Origin: Chitinophagaceae bacterium PMP191F
GTDB lineage: Bacteria > Bacteroidota > Bacteroidia > Chitinophagales > Chitinophagaceae
Assembly (NCBI GenBank): GCA_001302245.1
Contig: LGYU01000007.1
Coordinates: 171,146-235,145 of the forward strand
Direction of reading: 5' to 3'
DNA length: 64,000 bases
Shown: positions 9,386-18,304 of the stretch, in pieces
How the letters are laid out: the number at the start of each line of letters is the position of its first letter
How positions within the stretch are numbered: position 1 is the first letter of the stretch
Notes under the pieces: model-generated
Told to the model about the DNA's origin: nothing
Seen by the model: only the letters and a program-made list of their open reading frames with translations
The model's database searches: none
Translations under genes and position numbers: made by a program

Positions 9386-10141
9386 TTATTTTCTGTCAGA
9401 TAATTTTGCCAGCAGGCGCAAAATTTCAAGATATAACCAGATGATGGTAACCATCAGGCCAAAAGCTCCGTACCATTCCATGTACTTGGGAGCGCCACGC
9501 TTTACACCCTGCTCAATCATATCAAAATCCAGTATCAGGTTCAGTGCGGCAATAGCTACTACTATCAGAGAAAATACAATACCCATAGTAGTACTTTGGT
9601 GGATCAGCGGCATCGTTACTCCGAACATGCCCAGTATCCATGACAACAGATAGAACACAGCGATACCGGCAGTGGCAATAAAGATGATGGATTTGAACTT
9701 TTCAGTAGCCCTGATCACCTGAAATTTATACAGCAGGAACATGGCGATCACTACACCAAAAGTTAAACCTACTGCCTGCATTACAATGCCGGGAGCAGTT
9801 TTTGCAAAAGCTGCACTGTAGTAAGCAGAAATACCTCCTACAAAAACACCTTCAGCCAGTGCGTAAACAGGTGCCAGGAAAGCCGCCCATTGTTGTTTAA
9901 ATATAATTGCAAAGGCAAGGATAAGACCAACAATTGCTGATCCCATTATCCACGGGCCTACGTTTACGTTTTCATAAAAAGCCTTCCATGTTAAAGATGC
10001 TGAAGCGATCAGCAACAACATCATCAGGCCAAATTTATTCAGGGTTCCTTTTTCGGTCATCGCATCAGCATTCTGCAACCCGATGCTTTTATCGAACATT
10101 TTTTCACTAAGGGTTGGATTTCCGGATTTAAAGAGGTCCAT
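9386..10141 (-). CDS. Bax inhibitor-1/YccA family membrane protein
   Basis: A 251-residue inner-membrane protein with about seven hydrophobic helices from residue ~38 to ~240 after a polar N-terminus (MDLFKSGNPTLSEKMFD). The segment AEGVFVGGISAYYSAAF and the late helix AALNLILDFDMIEQGVKRGAPKYMEWYGAF, with its conserved acidic residues, mark the UPF0005/TMBIM family. Characterised relatives are pH-sensitive calcium leak channels or modulate FtsH proteolysis; this protein's own role is not evident. It is a single gene, and the N-terminal ~35 residues are soluble as in other Bacteroidota homologues. Confidence 0.9.
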   Translation of the reverse strand: MDLFKSGNPTLSEKMFDKSIGLQNADAMTEKGTLNKFGLMMLLLIASASLTWKAFYENVNVGPWIMGSAIVGLILAFAIIFKQQWAAFLAPVYALAEGVFVGGISAYYSAAFAKTAPGIVMQAVGLTFGVVIAMFLLYKFQVIRATEKFKSIIFIATAGIAVFYLLSWILGMFGVTMPLIHQSTTMGIVFSLIVVAIAALNLILDFDMIEQGVKRGAPKYMEWYGAFGLMVTIIWLYLEILRLLAKLSDRK

Positions 10142-10287
10142 AATTGTTCAGTTTATTTAAAGTAATATACAACAATAAAAGTAAGCATGAAAAGGCAAAC
10201 AGCCTCTATTACCATGCACATTTTAACGCCATTTTTAAAGAAGTATTACCCGTTTACTATCAATGCGCTGTATTGCTATCGGGATAT

Positions 10288-10327
10288 AAAAAAAATAACC
10301 CGTTGAACAGGAAAAATTCAACGGGTT
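10288..10327 (-). terminator. Terminator of the PSP1/RicT gene
   Basis: AACCCGTTGAA (10297-10307) pairs with TTCAACGGGTT (10317-10327). On the minus strand the stem is followed by a T-rich run. It lies 20 bases after the gene's stop codon. Confidence 0.88.
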
Positions 10328-10347
10328 GTAATATGCTTGGCAACGTA

Positions 10348-11739
10348 TTATTTTTTGGGAGGAGACGGTCTGCGGTCATCTTTTTTAGGCGGCTGTTGCT
10401 GCGGCCTTTTTTCCCGTGGTTCGTTGCGGTTGTTATTGTTCTGAGGATGCTGGTCTTTACGCTGCTCATTGCGTGGCGCATTACCACGATCACGCGGCTG
10501 TGAAGCACGCTGTTCATTGCTGCCGCGTTGTTCAGGTTTGTCCTGGCGACGCGGCTGTTGTTGCTGCGGGCGGCCTCCTCCGGAGGATGGTTGTTTCTGT
10601 TGTGGGGATGATTCTTTACCTCCGAAACGGCGTTTTTTATCAGCCTTATCCAGTGAACGCAGACTGATCTGACCCACCACATCCACAAATTCAGGTTCTA
10701 CCTCTTTGGGCTTGGTACTGGTCACTTCCACTGCTTCCAGTTCTTCCGGGGTGATGCCCTGATAATTAAGTTGTTTTATTTTACGCACCCTTTCAATGGT
10801 AAGCGGGTATTGCTTGGAACTATCTGGTAAAATATACCACATCAGGTTTTTGAAAATATCTTTCTTGATCAGCGTGGCGGTACCTTTTGCTACCTGTATA
10901 GATTCTGCATTATCAGGAAAATGCTGCAGGGCGTCCAGGTATGTATCCAGTTCGTAGTTCAAACAACATTTTAAACGGCCGCACTGACCGCTCAATTTGC
11001 TCTGGTTGATGGAAAGGTTCTGGTAACGGGCGGCTGTAGTGTTAACCGATTTAAAATCAGTAAGCCAGGTACTGCAACACAGTTCACGGCCGCAACTGCC
11101 AATACCACCTACTTTCGCGGCTTCCTGGCGGGCACCGATCTGGCGCATTTCTACCTTTACCTTAAACTCGCGTGCGTATACTTTGATCAGTTCACGAAAG
11201 TCAACACGATCATCAGCTATATAAAAAAAAGTGGCTTTACGGCCGTCGGCCTGTATTTCCACTTCCGAGATCTTCATTTCCAGGTTCAGCTGACGGGCAA
11301 TGGCGCGGGCACGTATCAGTGCTTCTTTTTCACGATCCTTATTCTGTTGCCATACCTCGATATCTTTATCAGTAGCGCGGCGCATTACTTTTTTGATCTC
11401 TGCGTCTGATTCGGGAATACCTTTTTTCTTCAACTGTAAACGGACAATTTCACCGGTCAGGGAAATTTCTCCCACGTCAAAACCGCTCACCCCTTCTACT
11501 GTAACCAGTTCTCCTTTCTCAAAAAGATGAACAGTGGTATTTCTGAAAAAATCTTTTCTGCTGCCGGTATTAAAACTTACCTCTACCACACGGCACATAT
11601 CGCCCGTATCATTCAGCGGCAGATTGGAAAGCCAGTCGTAAGCATTCATCCTGTTACATCCGCCCGTGCTGCAACCGCCGTTGCTTTTACAACCAGCTAC
11701 TTTGCCGCCCGTTGCTGTTCCACATGAACTACATCCCAT
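10348..11739 (-). CDS. PSP1 domain protein, RicT-like, with disordered C-terminal tail
   Basis: A 463-residue cytosolic protein. The first 30 residues are Cys/Gly-rich (CSSC, C, C, C, C). The central PSP1 domain carries the signature GGIGSCGRELCCSTWL and GQCGRLKCCLNYELDTY at about residues 210-265. In Bacillus, RicT partners RicA and RicF in an iron-sulfur complex that affects mRNA processing by RNase Y; the cysteines here would suit the same role. The last ~110 residues are low-complexity Gln/Arg/Pro/Asn/Lys-rich sequence ending DDRRPSPPKK, probably disordered and RNA- or ribosome-binding. The DNA polymerase delta' gene lies upstream on the same strand, an arrangement reminiscent of the holB-ricT neighbourhood in Firmicutes. 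Confidence 0.88.
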   Translation of the reverse strand: MGCSSCGTATGGKVAGCKSNGGCSTGGCNRMNAYDWLSNLPLNDTGDMCRVVEVSFNTGSRKDFFRNTTVHLFEKGELVTVEGVSGFDVGEISLTGEIVRLQLKKKGIPESDAEIKKVMRRATDKDIEVWQQNKDREKEALIRARAIARQLNLEMKISEVEIQADGRKATFFYIADDRVDFRELIKVYAREFKVKVEMRQIGARQEAAKVGGIGSCGRELCCSTWLTDFKSVNTTAARYQNLSINQSKLSGQCGRLKCCLNYELDTYLDALQHFPDNAESIQVAKGTATLIKKDIFKNLMWYILPDSSKQYPLTIERVRKIKQLNYQGITPEELEAVEVTSTKPKEVEPEFVDVVGQISLRSLDKADKKRRFGGKESSPQQKQPSSGGGRPQQQQPRRQDKPEQRGSNEQRASQPRDRGNAPRNEQRKDQHPQNNNNRNEPREKRPQQQPPKKDDRRPSPPKK

Positions 11740-12128
11740 TCGTATTGAAATTGACGATTGATTAAAAATTGTTTAACCAGGCAGATGAGAGGGAAAAGGT
11801 TATCAATTGTGTCATTCTTCAGCAGAAACCTTTATACAACGGGCTGTATTGTTACAACAACAGTAAACAACATGCCTCAGGCACATTTCCATTATGCTGT
11901 CTGATACCGTACAAATGGCAAGACAGGTATTAACCAAATACTATAATGAAGTAAGATGACTCAATTTTTCTTCCTCACAAATTCATCTGCTACCGGCTAC
12001 CGGTTGTTCCGTTCAGAACAGGCCGATATACAAATATAAGTTATTCACACCAAAAGGGGGATGATTCCCGGGAACGCATCTCAACAAGTTTCTACAAACG
12101 GGAAACGGGACCTGTGGGAAGATGGCCA
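11740..12128. other. Intergenic gap between holB and the PSP1 gene
   Basis: About 390 bases without a supportable gene. One minus-strand -7-like element, TATATTTG (plus coordinates 12031-12038), could drive the PSP1 gene with a long leader, but no -33 match lies at the right distance. No clear terminator for holB is visible. Confidence 0.4.
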
Positions 12129-13331
12129 TCAGCTAAATGCAGGTACCTGTTTTTTAGCTACAATATGGTATAGTTTGATGGTCAGGGCATGAAACAGCAT
12201 TTTGGCGTTGGCATTGCGCTCAATATAGTAGGCAGCTTTGTCCAGCTCTTCAATAATGGCTTCCTGCTGTCCGAAATTAGCTATCTTATTCAGTCTCAAT
12301 GCAAAATCACGTTCTGTATCCGGAATGGGAAAACTGTCGCCCATGGCCCGTACGCGGATGGCCTGCTCCAGCAGGTGGTTAAAATAGCGTAAAAACTGTT
12401 TTTGTTTTTCCCGGCCCAGCTTACTCACCTCGTCAATCCATTTCACCTGGGCTATCGGGCCATTTTTTAAAATGGCGTTCAGCCAGTCGCGCAGCAGCAC
12501 CTGCCAGTCATCCCCGGCATGCTGTACCAGTTGCAGGGCTTCCCTGAAATTGCCCCCGGCAATAGAAGCTGCCTGGCGGGCCTGCTCGGGTGAGGCACCT
12601 TTCGCCACTAAAGCTTCTGTAAGATCGGCCGTTTCCAGCACGGGTATTTTCACCAACTGGGTTCTGGATAAGATGGTAGGTAATACCAGCGAGTCGTTTT
12701 CCGCTACCAGTATAAATAAAGTATCTGCAGGAGGTTCTTCAATCAGTTTCAGCAGTTTATTACCCTCATTGCCCAGGTATTCGGGCATCCAGAGTACCAG
12801 TATCTTAAAGCCGCTTTCAAAGCTTTTCAGGTTCAGTTTACGGATAATATCGTTACACTCCTGGGCGGTAATATTGCCTTGTTTGTTCTCAGCGCCGATA
12901 GATTGCAGCCAGTCGTACACATTACCATAAGACTGTTTGCTGATAAATGTTCGCCATTCAGTGATGTAGTCAGTACTTACCGGTTTGTCACCTGCCTTGC
13001 GGGGAATAACAGGATAAGCAAAATGAATATCCGGGTGTACCAGTTGCTGTGCTTTTACACAGGAGGCACACTGTCCGCAGGCGTCTGCCGGCAGGGAAGT
13101 GGGTGCTGAAGATGCCGGCTCATCTCCAAACAGGGAAGGACCGGATGGGGGAGCATTTCTGTTGGCTACTTTTTCACAAAGAATATATTGTGCAAATGCA
13201 ATGGCCAGCGATAAACCACCGCTGCCTTCTTTACCCAGGAACAACAATGCATGACTGATACGATTCTGCTGTACCATACCGGTCAGTTGTTGTTTAATAA
13301 AAGCCTGTCCGATTACATCCCTGAATGCCAT
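12129..13331 (-). CDS. holB: DNA polymerase III delta' subunit
   Basis: Clamp-loader subunit that helps place the sliding clamp on DNA. The 400-residue protein begins MAFRDVIGQAFIKQQLTGMVQQNRISHALLF, the usual delta'/gamma start. The P-loop position reads GKEGSGGLSLA, so the Walker A lysine-threonine is lost, as is normal for the non-ATPase delta'. A zinc module (CEKV..., then CGQCASC near residues 85-91) is interrupted by a Pro/Ser-rich insert of about 25 residues. Sensor/Walker B positions are FKILVLWMPEYLG and LIEEPPADTLFILV, followed by LSRTQ. The C-terminal ~150 residues are helical as in the collar domain. Start chosen at the ATG that opens the conserved N-terminus. Confidence 0.92.
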   Translation of the reverse strand: MAFRDVIGQAFIKQQLTGMVQQNRISHALLFLGKEGSGGLSLAIAFAQYILCEKVANRNAPPSGPSLFGDEPASSAPTSLPADACGQCASCVKAQQLVHPDIHFAYPVIPRKAGDKPVSTDYITEWRTFISKQSYGNVYDWLQSIGAENKQGNITAQECNDIIRKLNLKSFESGFKILVLWMPEYLGNEGNKLLKLIEEPPADTLFILVAENDSLVLPTILSRTQLVKIPVLETADLTEALVAKGASPEQARQAASIAGGNFREALQLVQHAGDDWQVLLRDWLNAILKNGPIAQVKWIDEVSKLGREKQKQFLRYFNHLLEQAIRVRAMGDSFPIPDTERDFALRLNKIANFGQQEAIIEELDKAAYYIERNANAKMLFHALTIKLYHIVAKKQVPAFS

Positions 13332-13436
13332 AGGGCGAAGATAAGTATGAAAACAGGAAGTCGAAGGCCGAAATCTGAAGTGTTATTATTAAAATGAAAT
13401 ACAGTAGTTAATGATCCCTGCAGTTACTTAAATATG

Positions 13437-13622
13437 AAAAGCCCCCGTAAAGAGGACCTTTCATAACTTCCGTTGCAGCATTTGCTGTGCGGATGTGGCG
13501 TTGGTCTGGAGTTGAGGGACTAACTCAAAAAAACTGGCTCCGGGTTCATGATGAACCAGAACACCCAAACGGAGCCAGGTAATGTCGGTATAGCATTTTT
13601 TGTGGTCAGCTATTCCGGTAAG
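13437..13622 (-). ncRNA. Candidate structured non-coding RNA, class unknown
   Basis: On the minus strand a near-consensus -7 element (TAATCTTTG, 13628-13636, one extra base in the spacer) precedes a run with a long compound hairpin: CTGGCTCCG pairs with CGGAGCCAG around an inner GGTTCATCATGAACC hairpin, then seven T residues. A GAGTT/AACTC hairpin follows, and the region ends in a GC-rich stem running into TTTT at about 13450-13438. It sits alone between two genes on the same strand. It could be 6S-like or another housekeeping RNA, or a terminator array; I cannot match it to a known family by eye. Confidence 0.35.
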
Positions 13623-13731
13623 CAGTACAAAGATTATAACTAACCGGTGGCGGGTTTAATTTTTTCGGTAAAATGTACCGATCAGGCGATTACCGGATAT
13701 ATTTCTGCGATTGAATACCAGTATCTAACGA

Positions 13732-13762
13732 TAAAACCCGGTAGTACAATTACCGGGTTTTA
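13732..13762 (-). terminator. Terminator of the glutathione peroxidase gene
   Basis: AAACCCGGTA (13734-13743) pairs with TACCGGGTTT (13751-13760) around a 7-base loop, starting about 20 bases after the gpx stop. A/T-rich flanks would allow action in both directions. Confidence 0.85.
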
Positions 13763-13783
13763 TAATGAGCTATAGGTATGTTC

Positions 13784-14296
13784 TTAGTTCAGATACTTGA
13801 TAACTTCCTCGCTGGTAGGTTTTACCTTACTGGGGAACACTGCTACCAGTTTTCCCTTTTCATCTACCAGGAATTTGGTGAAGTTCCATTTAATAGGATC
13901 TTCAATGCCCATTTTACCGGCTTCAGCAACCAGGTATTTGAACAAAGGGTGAATATCATCACCTTTTACAGAAACTTTCTCCGCCATCGGGAAGGTTACG
14001 CCATAGTTCTTGGTACAGAATTCCTTGATCTCTGTATTGGTACCTGGCTCCTGCTCACGGAAATTGTTTGCCGGGAATCCTACAATCACCAGTTTGTTTT
14101 TGTATTGCTCATACAGTTTTTCCAGGTCAGCATACTGGGGCGTATAGCCGCATTTGGAAGCTGTATTAACAATCAGGATCTTTTTGCCTTTATATTGTGA
14201 AAAGTCGATAGAACCACCATCCAGTGAAGGCACTTTAAAATCGTACAGCGACATGGCAACTGATAACACACCTGCCATTAACAGTAAACGTATCAT
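13784..14296 (-). CDS. Glutathione/thioredoxin peroxidase, exported
   Basis: Peroxidase of the GPx family, 170 residues, reducing hydroperoxides. The N-terminus MIRLLLMAGVLSVAMS looks like a signal peptide, suggesting export to the periplasm. The peroxidatic site is a cysteine (NTASKCGYTPQY), not selenocysteine. The usual FPCNQFG.QEPG box reads FPANNFREQEPG, so the catalytic Gln is Asn. The tryptophan of the tetrad is kept (IKWNFTKFLV). A second Cys in EFCTKNYGVTFP matches the resolving cysteine of thioredoxin-dependent GPx enzymes, so thioredoxin is a more likely reductant than glutathione. Single gene with its own terminator. Confidence 0.93.
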   Translation of the reverse strand: MIRLLLMAGVLSVAMSLYDFKVPSLDGGSIDFSQYKGKKILIVNTASKCGYTPQYADLEKLYEQYKNKLVIVGFPANNFREQEPGTNTEIKEFCTKNYGVTFPMAEKVSVKGDDIHPLFKYLVAEAGKMGIEDPIKWNFTKFLVDEKGKLVAVFPSKVKPTSEEVIKYLN

Positions 14297-14427
14297 ATGT
14301 ATTGATTTTTTGCGTTAACAATCTACAGCAATTTAGCACGATTCAGTGAAAACATTGTTATCTGATCGTGAATCATAGAGCAGCGGCAAATTCCCTGCCA
14401 TATAGTTACAGTGTTGCCTGGTATTTA

Positions 14428-15825
14428 CTATTGTTTCTGATAACAGCCCAGGTCGGGTTTAAGAAGATTGCGTGGTTTGCCATCCAGGTCGGTTGCCAGT
14501 GTGGTAGCTGCACCCTGCTGCAGCGCAGGAGAGGTTGATTTTAAATGGAAATCGTAATAATGATGCTGCACATCAATACTATCGAACGCCGGGGCTGTAT
14601 TGGCTATGATGTTGCTAAAGATACTGTTGGCAGGATTGTTTTTAACCTTCCACAGGCAATTCTGAAAACTGACGCTGAAATTGGTATTACCCTGTTTGCT
14701 GGTTACTACTTCATCATCTATGGTACCGTTTTCGCCCCAGAAAATACAGTTTACAAAAGAAGCCGACAGATCGGCGGTGAAATAAGTATTGTTCTGTTTG
14801 ATATAGTCTGCAGCAAACAACACCGGGTCTTTGTGTGAAATATAAGAACTGGAATAAGTGGCGACAGTACAGTGTGCAAAATCATACTGACCACCATAAG
14901 TCAGCAATACGTTTTTACCACAGTTACTGATAAGACAGTTTTGCGCATGGATAGAAGAACGTATGCCCATAATACCGACATCATAACAATTGTCAATGAT
15001 ACATTCGTTCAGTGATAACTTCCTGGCTGCATTCACCGACGGCTGATCGGCTACAATACCCTGGTAAGCATTTTTGATAACAGCATAATGCAATACGTTG
15101 TTACTGCTCAATCCCCTGAAGTAAATGCCCGGCCAGGAAGCGGGGTAATTGCGATAGGGGGCATCCAGCCTGTCGCCCTGGAATACAACGCGTGTACTGT
15201 CATAGTGTTCACCATTTACCTGTAAAGTACCATCTACAATAAACGGTGCATCGGCATGGAGATAAATGCGGCTACCTTTTTCTATTGTCAGCGATGCATT
15301 GGTATCTACCTGTAGTCCGCCAATGATCACATAAGGTTTCTGATTGGTCCAGGTCTGGTTGCCTTTGATAACACCGGAGCGTATAAAATTGGCATTCTGT
15401 CCCCATGCGCTTAGTTTTACCCAGCGTCTGTTGCCATTGTAATCAATACTGATACTATCCTGCACAATAAAAGGAAGATTGGCACTGGTAGGATCTATTT
15501 TTACTGACAGGAAAACATATACACTGTCATTGGCATTAATCTCTACATCCTGTACTGAAGGACCTGGCGTACCATCTATATTGATCTTAAAATAAGAAGT
15601 ATTGCCGCCTGCCAGTGATACATTGCTTAAACGCAACCGGCGGTTATTGGTATTATAAACAATGAAATACAGGGTTACTGATCCGGCAGTAGTGAACACG
15701 GTATCAAAATGCAGGCTGTCTTCGGACAGGCTCAGGGTAGCGTCACTGCCGGTAATGAACGAATCTTTTTTGCAGGCTGTTACACTGCAGCACACAATCA
15801 GTATTAAAACGACCAGTAATCTCAT
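14428..15825 (-). CDS. Lipoprotein with right-handed beta-helix repeats
   Basis: A 465-residue surface or periplasmic lipoprotein. The signal peptide MRLLVVLILIVCCSVTAC ends in a lipobox with the lipidated Cys near residue 18, followed by KKDS. Residues ~30-130 look like an immunoglobulin-like beta domain (LHFDTVFTTAGSVTLYFIVYNTNNRRL...). From ~155 on, short repeating turns such as FIRSGVIKGNQTW, IYLHADAPFIVDGTLQV, LHYAVIKNAYQGIVADQPS and IDNCYDVGIMG suggest a parallel beta-helix of the pectate-lyase type. No catalytic residues can be named. The C-terminus DGKPRNLLKPDLGCYQ is common in Bacteroidota beta-helix proteins. It may bind or cleave a polysaccharide, or be structural. Confidence 0.8.
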   Translation of the reverse strand: MRLLVVLILIVCCSVTACKKDSFITGSDATLSLSEDSLHFDTVFTTAGSVTLYFIVYNTNNRRLRLSNVSLAGGNTSYFKINIDGTPGPSVQDVEINANDSVYVFLSVKIDPTSANLPFIVQDSISIDYNGNRRWVKLSAWGQNANFIRSGVIKGNQTWTNQKPYVIIGGLQVDTNASLTIEKGSRIYLHADAPFIVDGTLQVNGEHYDSTRVVFQGDRLDAPYRNYPASWPGIYFRGLSSNNVLHYAVIKNAYQGIVADQPSVNAARKLSLNECIIDNCYDVGIMGIRSSIHAQNCLISNCGKNVLLTYGGQYDFAHCTVATYSSSYISHKDPVLFAADYIKQNNTYFTADLSASFVNCIFWGENGTIDDEVVTSKQGNTNFSVSFQNCLWKVKNNPANSIFSNIIANTAPAFDSIDVQHHYYDFHLKSTSPALQQGAATTLATDLDGKPRNLLKPDLGCYQKQ

Positions 15826-15886
15826 CTGTTGCCAAAAATAAGTGTTTAGATGCTTTTAAAACGGCGAAGCAAGTTTTAAATTGCTG

Positions 15887-16585
15887 TCACCTGGTGGCAT
15901 AGGCCATGGTAAGAATGCTGAGTCGCACGTTACCTGCCGCCAATAGCTGCTGTCCGCAGGCTTCCAGGGTGGCGCCGGTGGTTACTACATCATCTACCAG
16001 CAATAAATGCTTTCCACTGATGGCTGCACCGGGTAACAGTTCAAAACGTCCTTCCATATTCTGCCAGCGCTCTATCCGGTTTTTACGGGTTTGTGAACTG
16101 CTCATGCTGCGCCGTATGATAACATTGTTCCATACCGGCAGTTGCAGCGCACCGGCCATCCCTTCGCAGAGTAGGGCAGATTGATTATATCCGCGTTTTT
16201 TTTCGCGGGCAGCAAACAACGGAAGGGGAATTAACGCATCGATATCACTGAAACGACTGGAATCATTAATAACTTCTGCAATCTTTTCTCCAAAATAAAG
16301 ACCAATAGCTTTATTGCCTTTGTATTTCAGTTGGTACATAAGACGCTGCAACAACGAGTCTTTGGTAAAATACAGGTAACTGGTAGCGGCTACCAGCGGC
16401 AGCCGTCCGTGAAATATCTTTTCAACAGGGTTATCTGTATACCGGTGAAAGTTGGTAACAGGTAAATGATTGATACAATGCAGACATAACAACTGCTGTG
16501 TACTGATCATGTCATTACCACATCCTGCGCATACATGCGGAAAGAAGAGGTGTAATAGAGACTGGATATATGGATGGTTTTTCAT
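15887..16585 (-). CDS. comF: ComF family phosphoribosyltransferase-like protein
   Basis: A 232-residue cytosolic protein. The N-terminus has a zinc-ribbon with CAGCGND and CLHC (residues ~16-36), and the C-terminal half is a type I phosphoribosyltransferase fold with the PRPP motif LLLVDDVVTTGATLEACG (about 187-204) and the preceding IRRSMSSSQTRKNRIERWQNM segment. ComF proteins take part in DNA uptake during natural transformation, probably with the helicase side of the machinery. A ComEC homologue lies at 33-35 kb, consistent with a competence set. Spacing to neighbours (61 bases after the lipoprotein start, 100 bases before radA's stop) leaves operon membership open. Confidence 0.92.
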   Translation of the reverse strand: MKNHPYIQSLLHLFFPHVCAGCGNDMISTQQLLCLHCINHLPVTNFHRYTDNPVEKIFHGRLPLVAATSYLYFTKDSLLQRLMYQLKYKGNKAIGLYFGEKIAEVINDSSRFSDIDALIPLPLFAAREKKRGYNQSALLCEGMAGALQLPVWNNVIIRRSMSSSQTRKNRIERWQNMEGRFELLPGAAISGKHLLLVDDVVTTGATLEACGQQLLAAGNVRLSILTMAYATR

Positions 16586-16686
16586 ACCGTATCATTACAA
16601 TGCGGTTACCCAGTGTGAATTGAAAAATGATGTTTTCGATTTGATATTTCCTGACAAGTTATATGGCAGGTATCTTGCTCAACATT

Positions 16687-18060
16687 TTACTGAAACAGGA
16701 ACTGGTAGATTTCTTCCACGCGACCTACACTTACCACATTAATATTGAAAGACTGTTTGGAAAGACCTTTCTGGTTGTATCGTGAAATGTATATTTTTTC
16801 AAATCCCAGTTTTTCGGCTTCTGCTATACGCTGTTCAATCCGGTTTACGGCACGTATCTCGCCGCTTAATCCTACTTCACCTGCAAAACAGGTAAGTGGT
16901 GGCAACGGAACATCCTCGTATGAGCTGAGCAATGAACAAAGTACTGCCAGGTCAATAGACGGATCTTCTACCTTCAAACCACCAGCTATATTCAGAAATA
17001 CGTCTTTTACACCAAAATGAAAACCGCCGCGTTTTTCAAGTACTGCCAGTAATAGCTGCAACCTGCGCAGATCAAAACCGGACACTGTTCGTTGCGGAGT
17101 ACCATACACTGATTGTGTAACCAGCGCCTGTACTTCTATCAGCAGGGGACGCATACCTTCAATTGTAGCTGCAATGGCAATACCACTCAGCCTGTCTTCT
17201 TTCTGCGTGATCAGGATCTCACTGGGATTGTTTACACCACGCATACCGCCACTGGTCATTTCATAGATGCCCAGTTCGGCAGTGCTGCCAAAACGGTTTT
17301 TAATGGTACGCAGAATGCGGTAAGCATAATGCCTGTCACCTTCAAACTGCAATACCGTATCTACCATATGCTCCAGCACTTTGGGACCGGCAATACTGCC
17401 ATCTTTGGTAATATGACCTATCAGAAATACCGGTGTATTGGTTTCCTTGGCAAAGCGTTGCATTTCTGCCGCTGATTCACGTATCTGGGATATGCTGCCC
17501 GGTGAGGAGTCAATGTAGGGCGACTGTATGGTTTGAATAGAGTCTACAATCACCAGGTGTGGTTGCAGCTTCTTGATTTCCTTAAAAATGGTTTGGGTAG
17601 ATGTTTCAGTAAGCAGGTAAAAGTTATCGTTCTGAATATTCAACCTGTCTGCACGCATCTTGATCTGCTGTTCGCTTTCTTCACCACTGATGTAAAGAAC
17701 AGTGTGATCTTTCAGTAACAAACCGTTTTGCAGGAACAGTGTAGATTTACCAATACCGGGTTCACCTGCTATCAATACAATACTGCCAGGTATAATGCCA
17801 CCACCCAATACACGGTTCAGTTCTGCATCGGCTGTAATGATACGTTTCTCTTCACTGCTGATAACATGATGTAAGGGAATAGTTTTAACAGATTTTCTGT
17901 CATCATCATCTTTCCATGTATTCTCTTTTTTGGAACCTTCTTTATGGATCACCTCCTCAATAAAAGTATTCCAGCTTCCGCACGAAGGACACTTACCTAC
18001 CCATTTAGCACTTTCATAACCACAGTTTGTACAGAAGAATGCGGTTTTAACTTTACTCAT
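16687..18060 (-). CDS. radA: DNA repair protein RadA
   Basis: RecA-like ATPase and branch-migration helicase acting in homologous recombination and transformation. The 457-residue protein has the N-terminal C4 zinc finger (Cys 10, 13, 24 and 27), Walker A GEPGIGKST (99-107), Walker B LVIVDSIQT, and the RadA-specific KNRFGS motif near residue 255. The last third is the Lon-like domain (GGLKVEDPSIDLAVLCSLLSS). All key motifs are intact and the length is normal. ATG start at 18060 is supported by the zinc finger position. Confidence 0.97.
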   Translation of the reverse strand: MSKVKTAFFCTNCGYESAKWVGKCPSCGSWNTFIEEVIHKEGSKKENTWKDDDDRKSVKTIPLHHVISSEEKRIITADAELNRVLGGGIIPGSIVLIAGEPGIGKSTLFLQNGLLLKDHTVLYISGEESEQQIKMRADRLNIQNDNFYLLTETSTQTIFKEIKKLQPHLVIVDSIQTIQSPYIDSSPGSISQIRESAAEMQRFAKETNTPVFLIGHITKDGSIAGPKVLEHMVDTVLQFEGDRHYAYRILRTIKNRFGSTAELGIYEMTSGGMRGVNNPSEILITQKEDRLSGIAIAATIEGMRPLLIEVQALVTQSVYGTPQRTVSGFDLRRLQLLLAVLEKRGGFHFGVKDVFLNIAGGLKVEDPSIDLAVLCSLLSSYEDVPLPPLTCFAGEVGLSGEIRAVNRIEQRIAEAEKLGFEKIYISRYNQKGLSKQSFNINVVSVGRVEEIYQFLFQ

Positions 18061-18304
18061 CGGGTAAAGGTAAGTTGTATGTTGATTGATTAAGAGGGCT
18101 GGTGCAGGTAGTTGAAAAGTTGTTGCTATTAATGCAATACTTTTTTAATTAAGTATAACTGGTTAATCAAAACACGGCTTTATGTGATAACAAATGTTGA
18201 ACTGATGTACATGTTTCAGGTGAATAAAATATCATGATGAGAATGATGAAGAAAGGAAATAAAAAAAGTGTCAGAAACTGAGAAAAAAGGTGGTTGATTT
18301 TTAT

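Larger units (their letters stand above)
13332..13783. other. Structured intergenic region between gpx and holB
   Basis: About 450 bases with no clear protein gene. It holds the gpx terminator (13732-13762), several small CCGGTA/TACCGG inverted repeats between 13610 and 13700, and a candidate structured RNA on the minus strand (listed separately). Confidence 0.6.

Noticed and set aside
13548..13643. Plus-strand mini-ORF MMNQNTQTEPGNVGIAFFVV... of 31 residues in the gpx-holB gap
   Set aside because: Composition looks protein-like, but it lies antisense to a region with strong minus-strand hairpins, has no recognisable homologue, and no promoter. Listed here as an alternative reading of the structured region.
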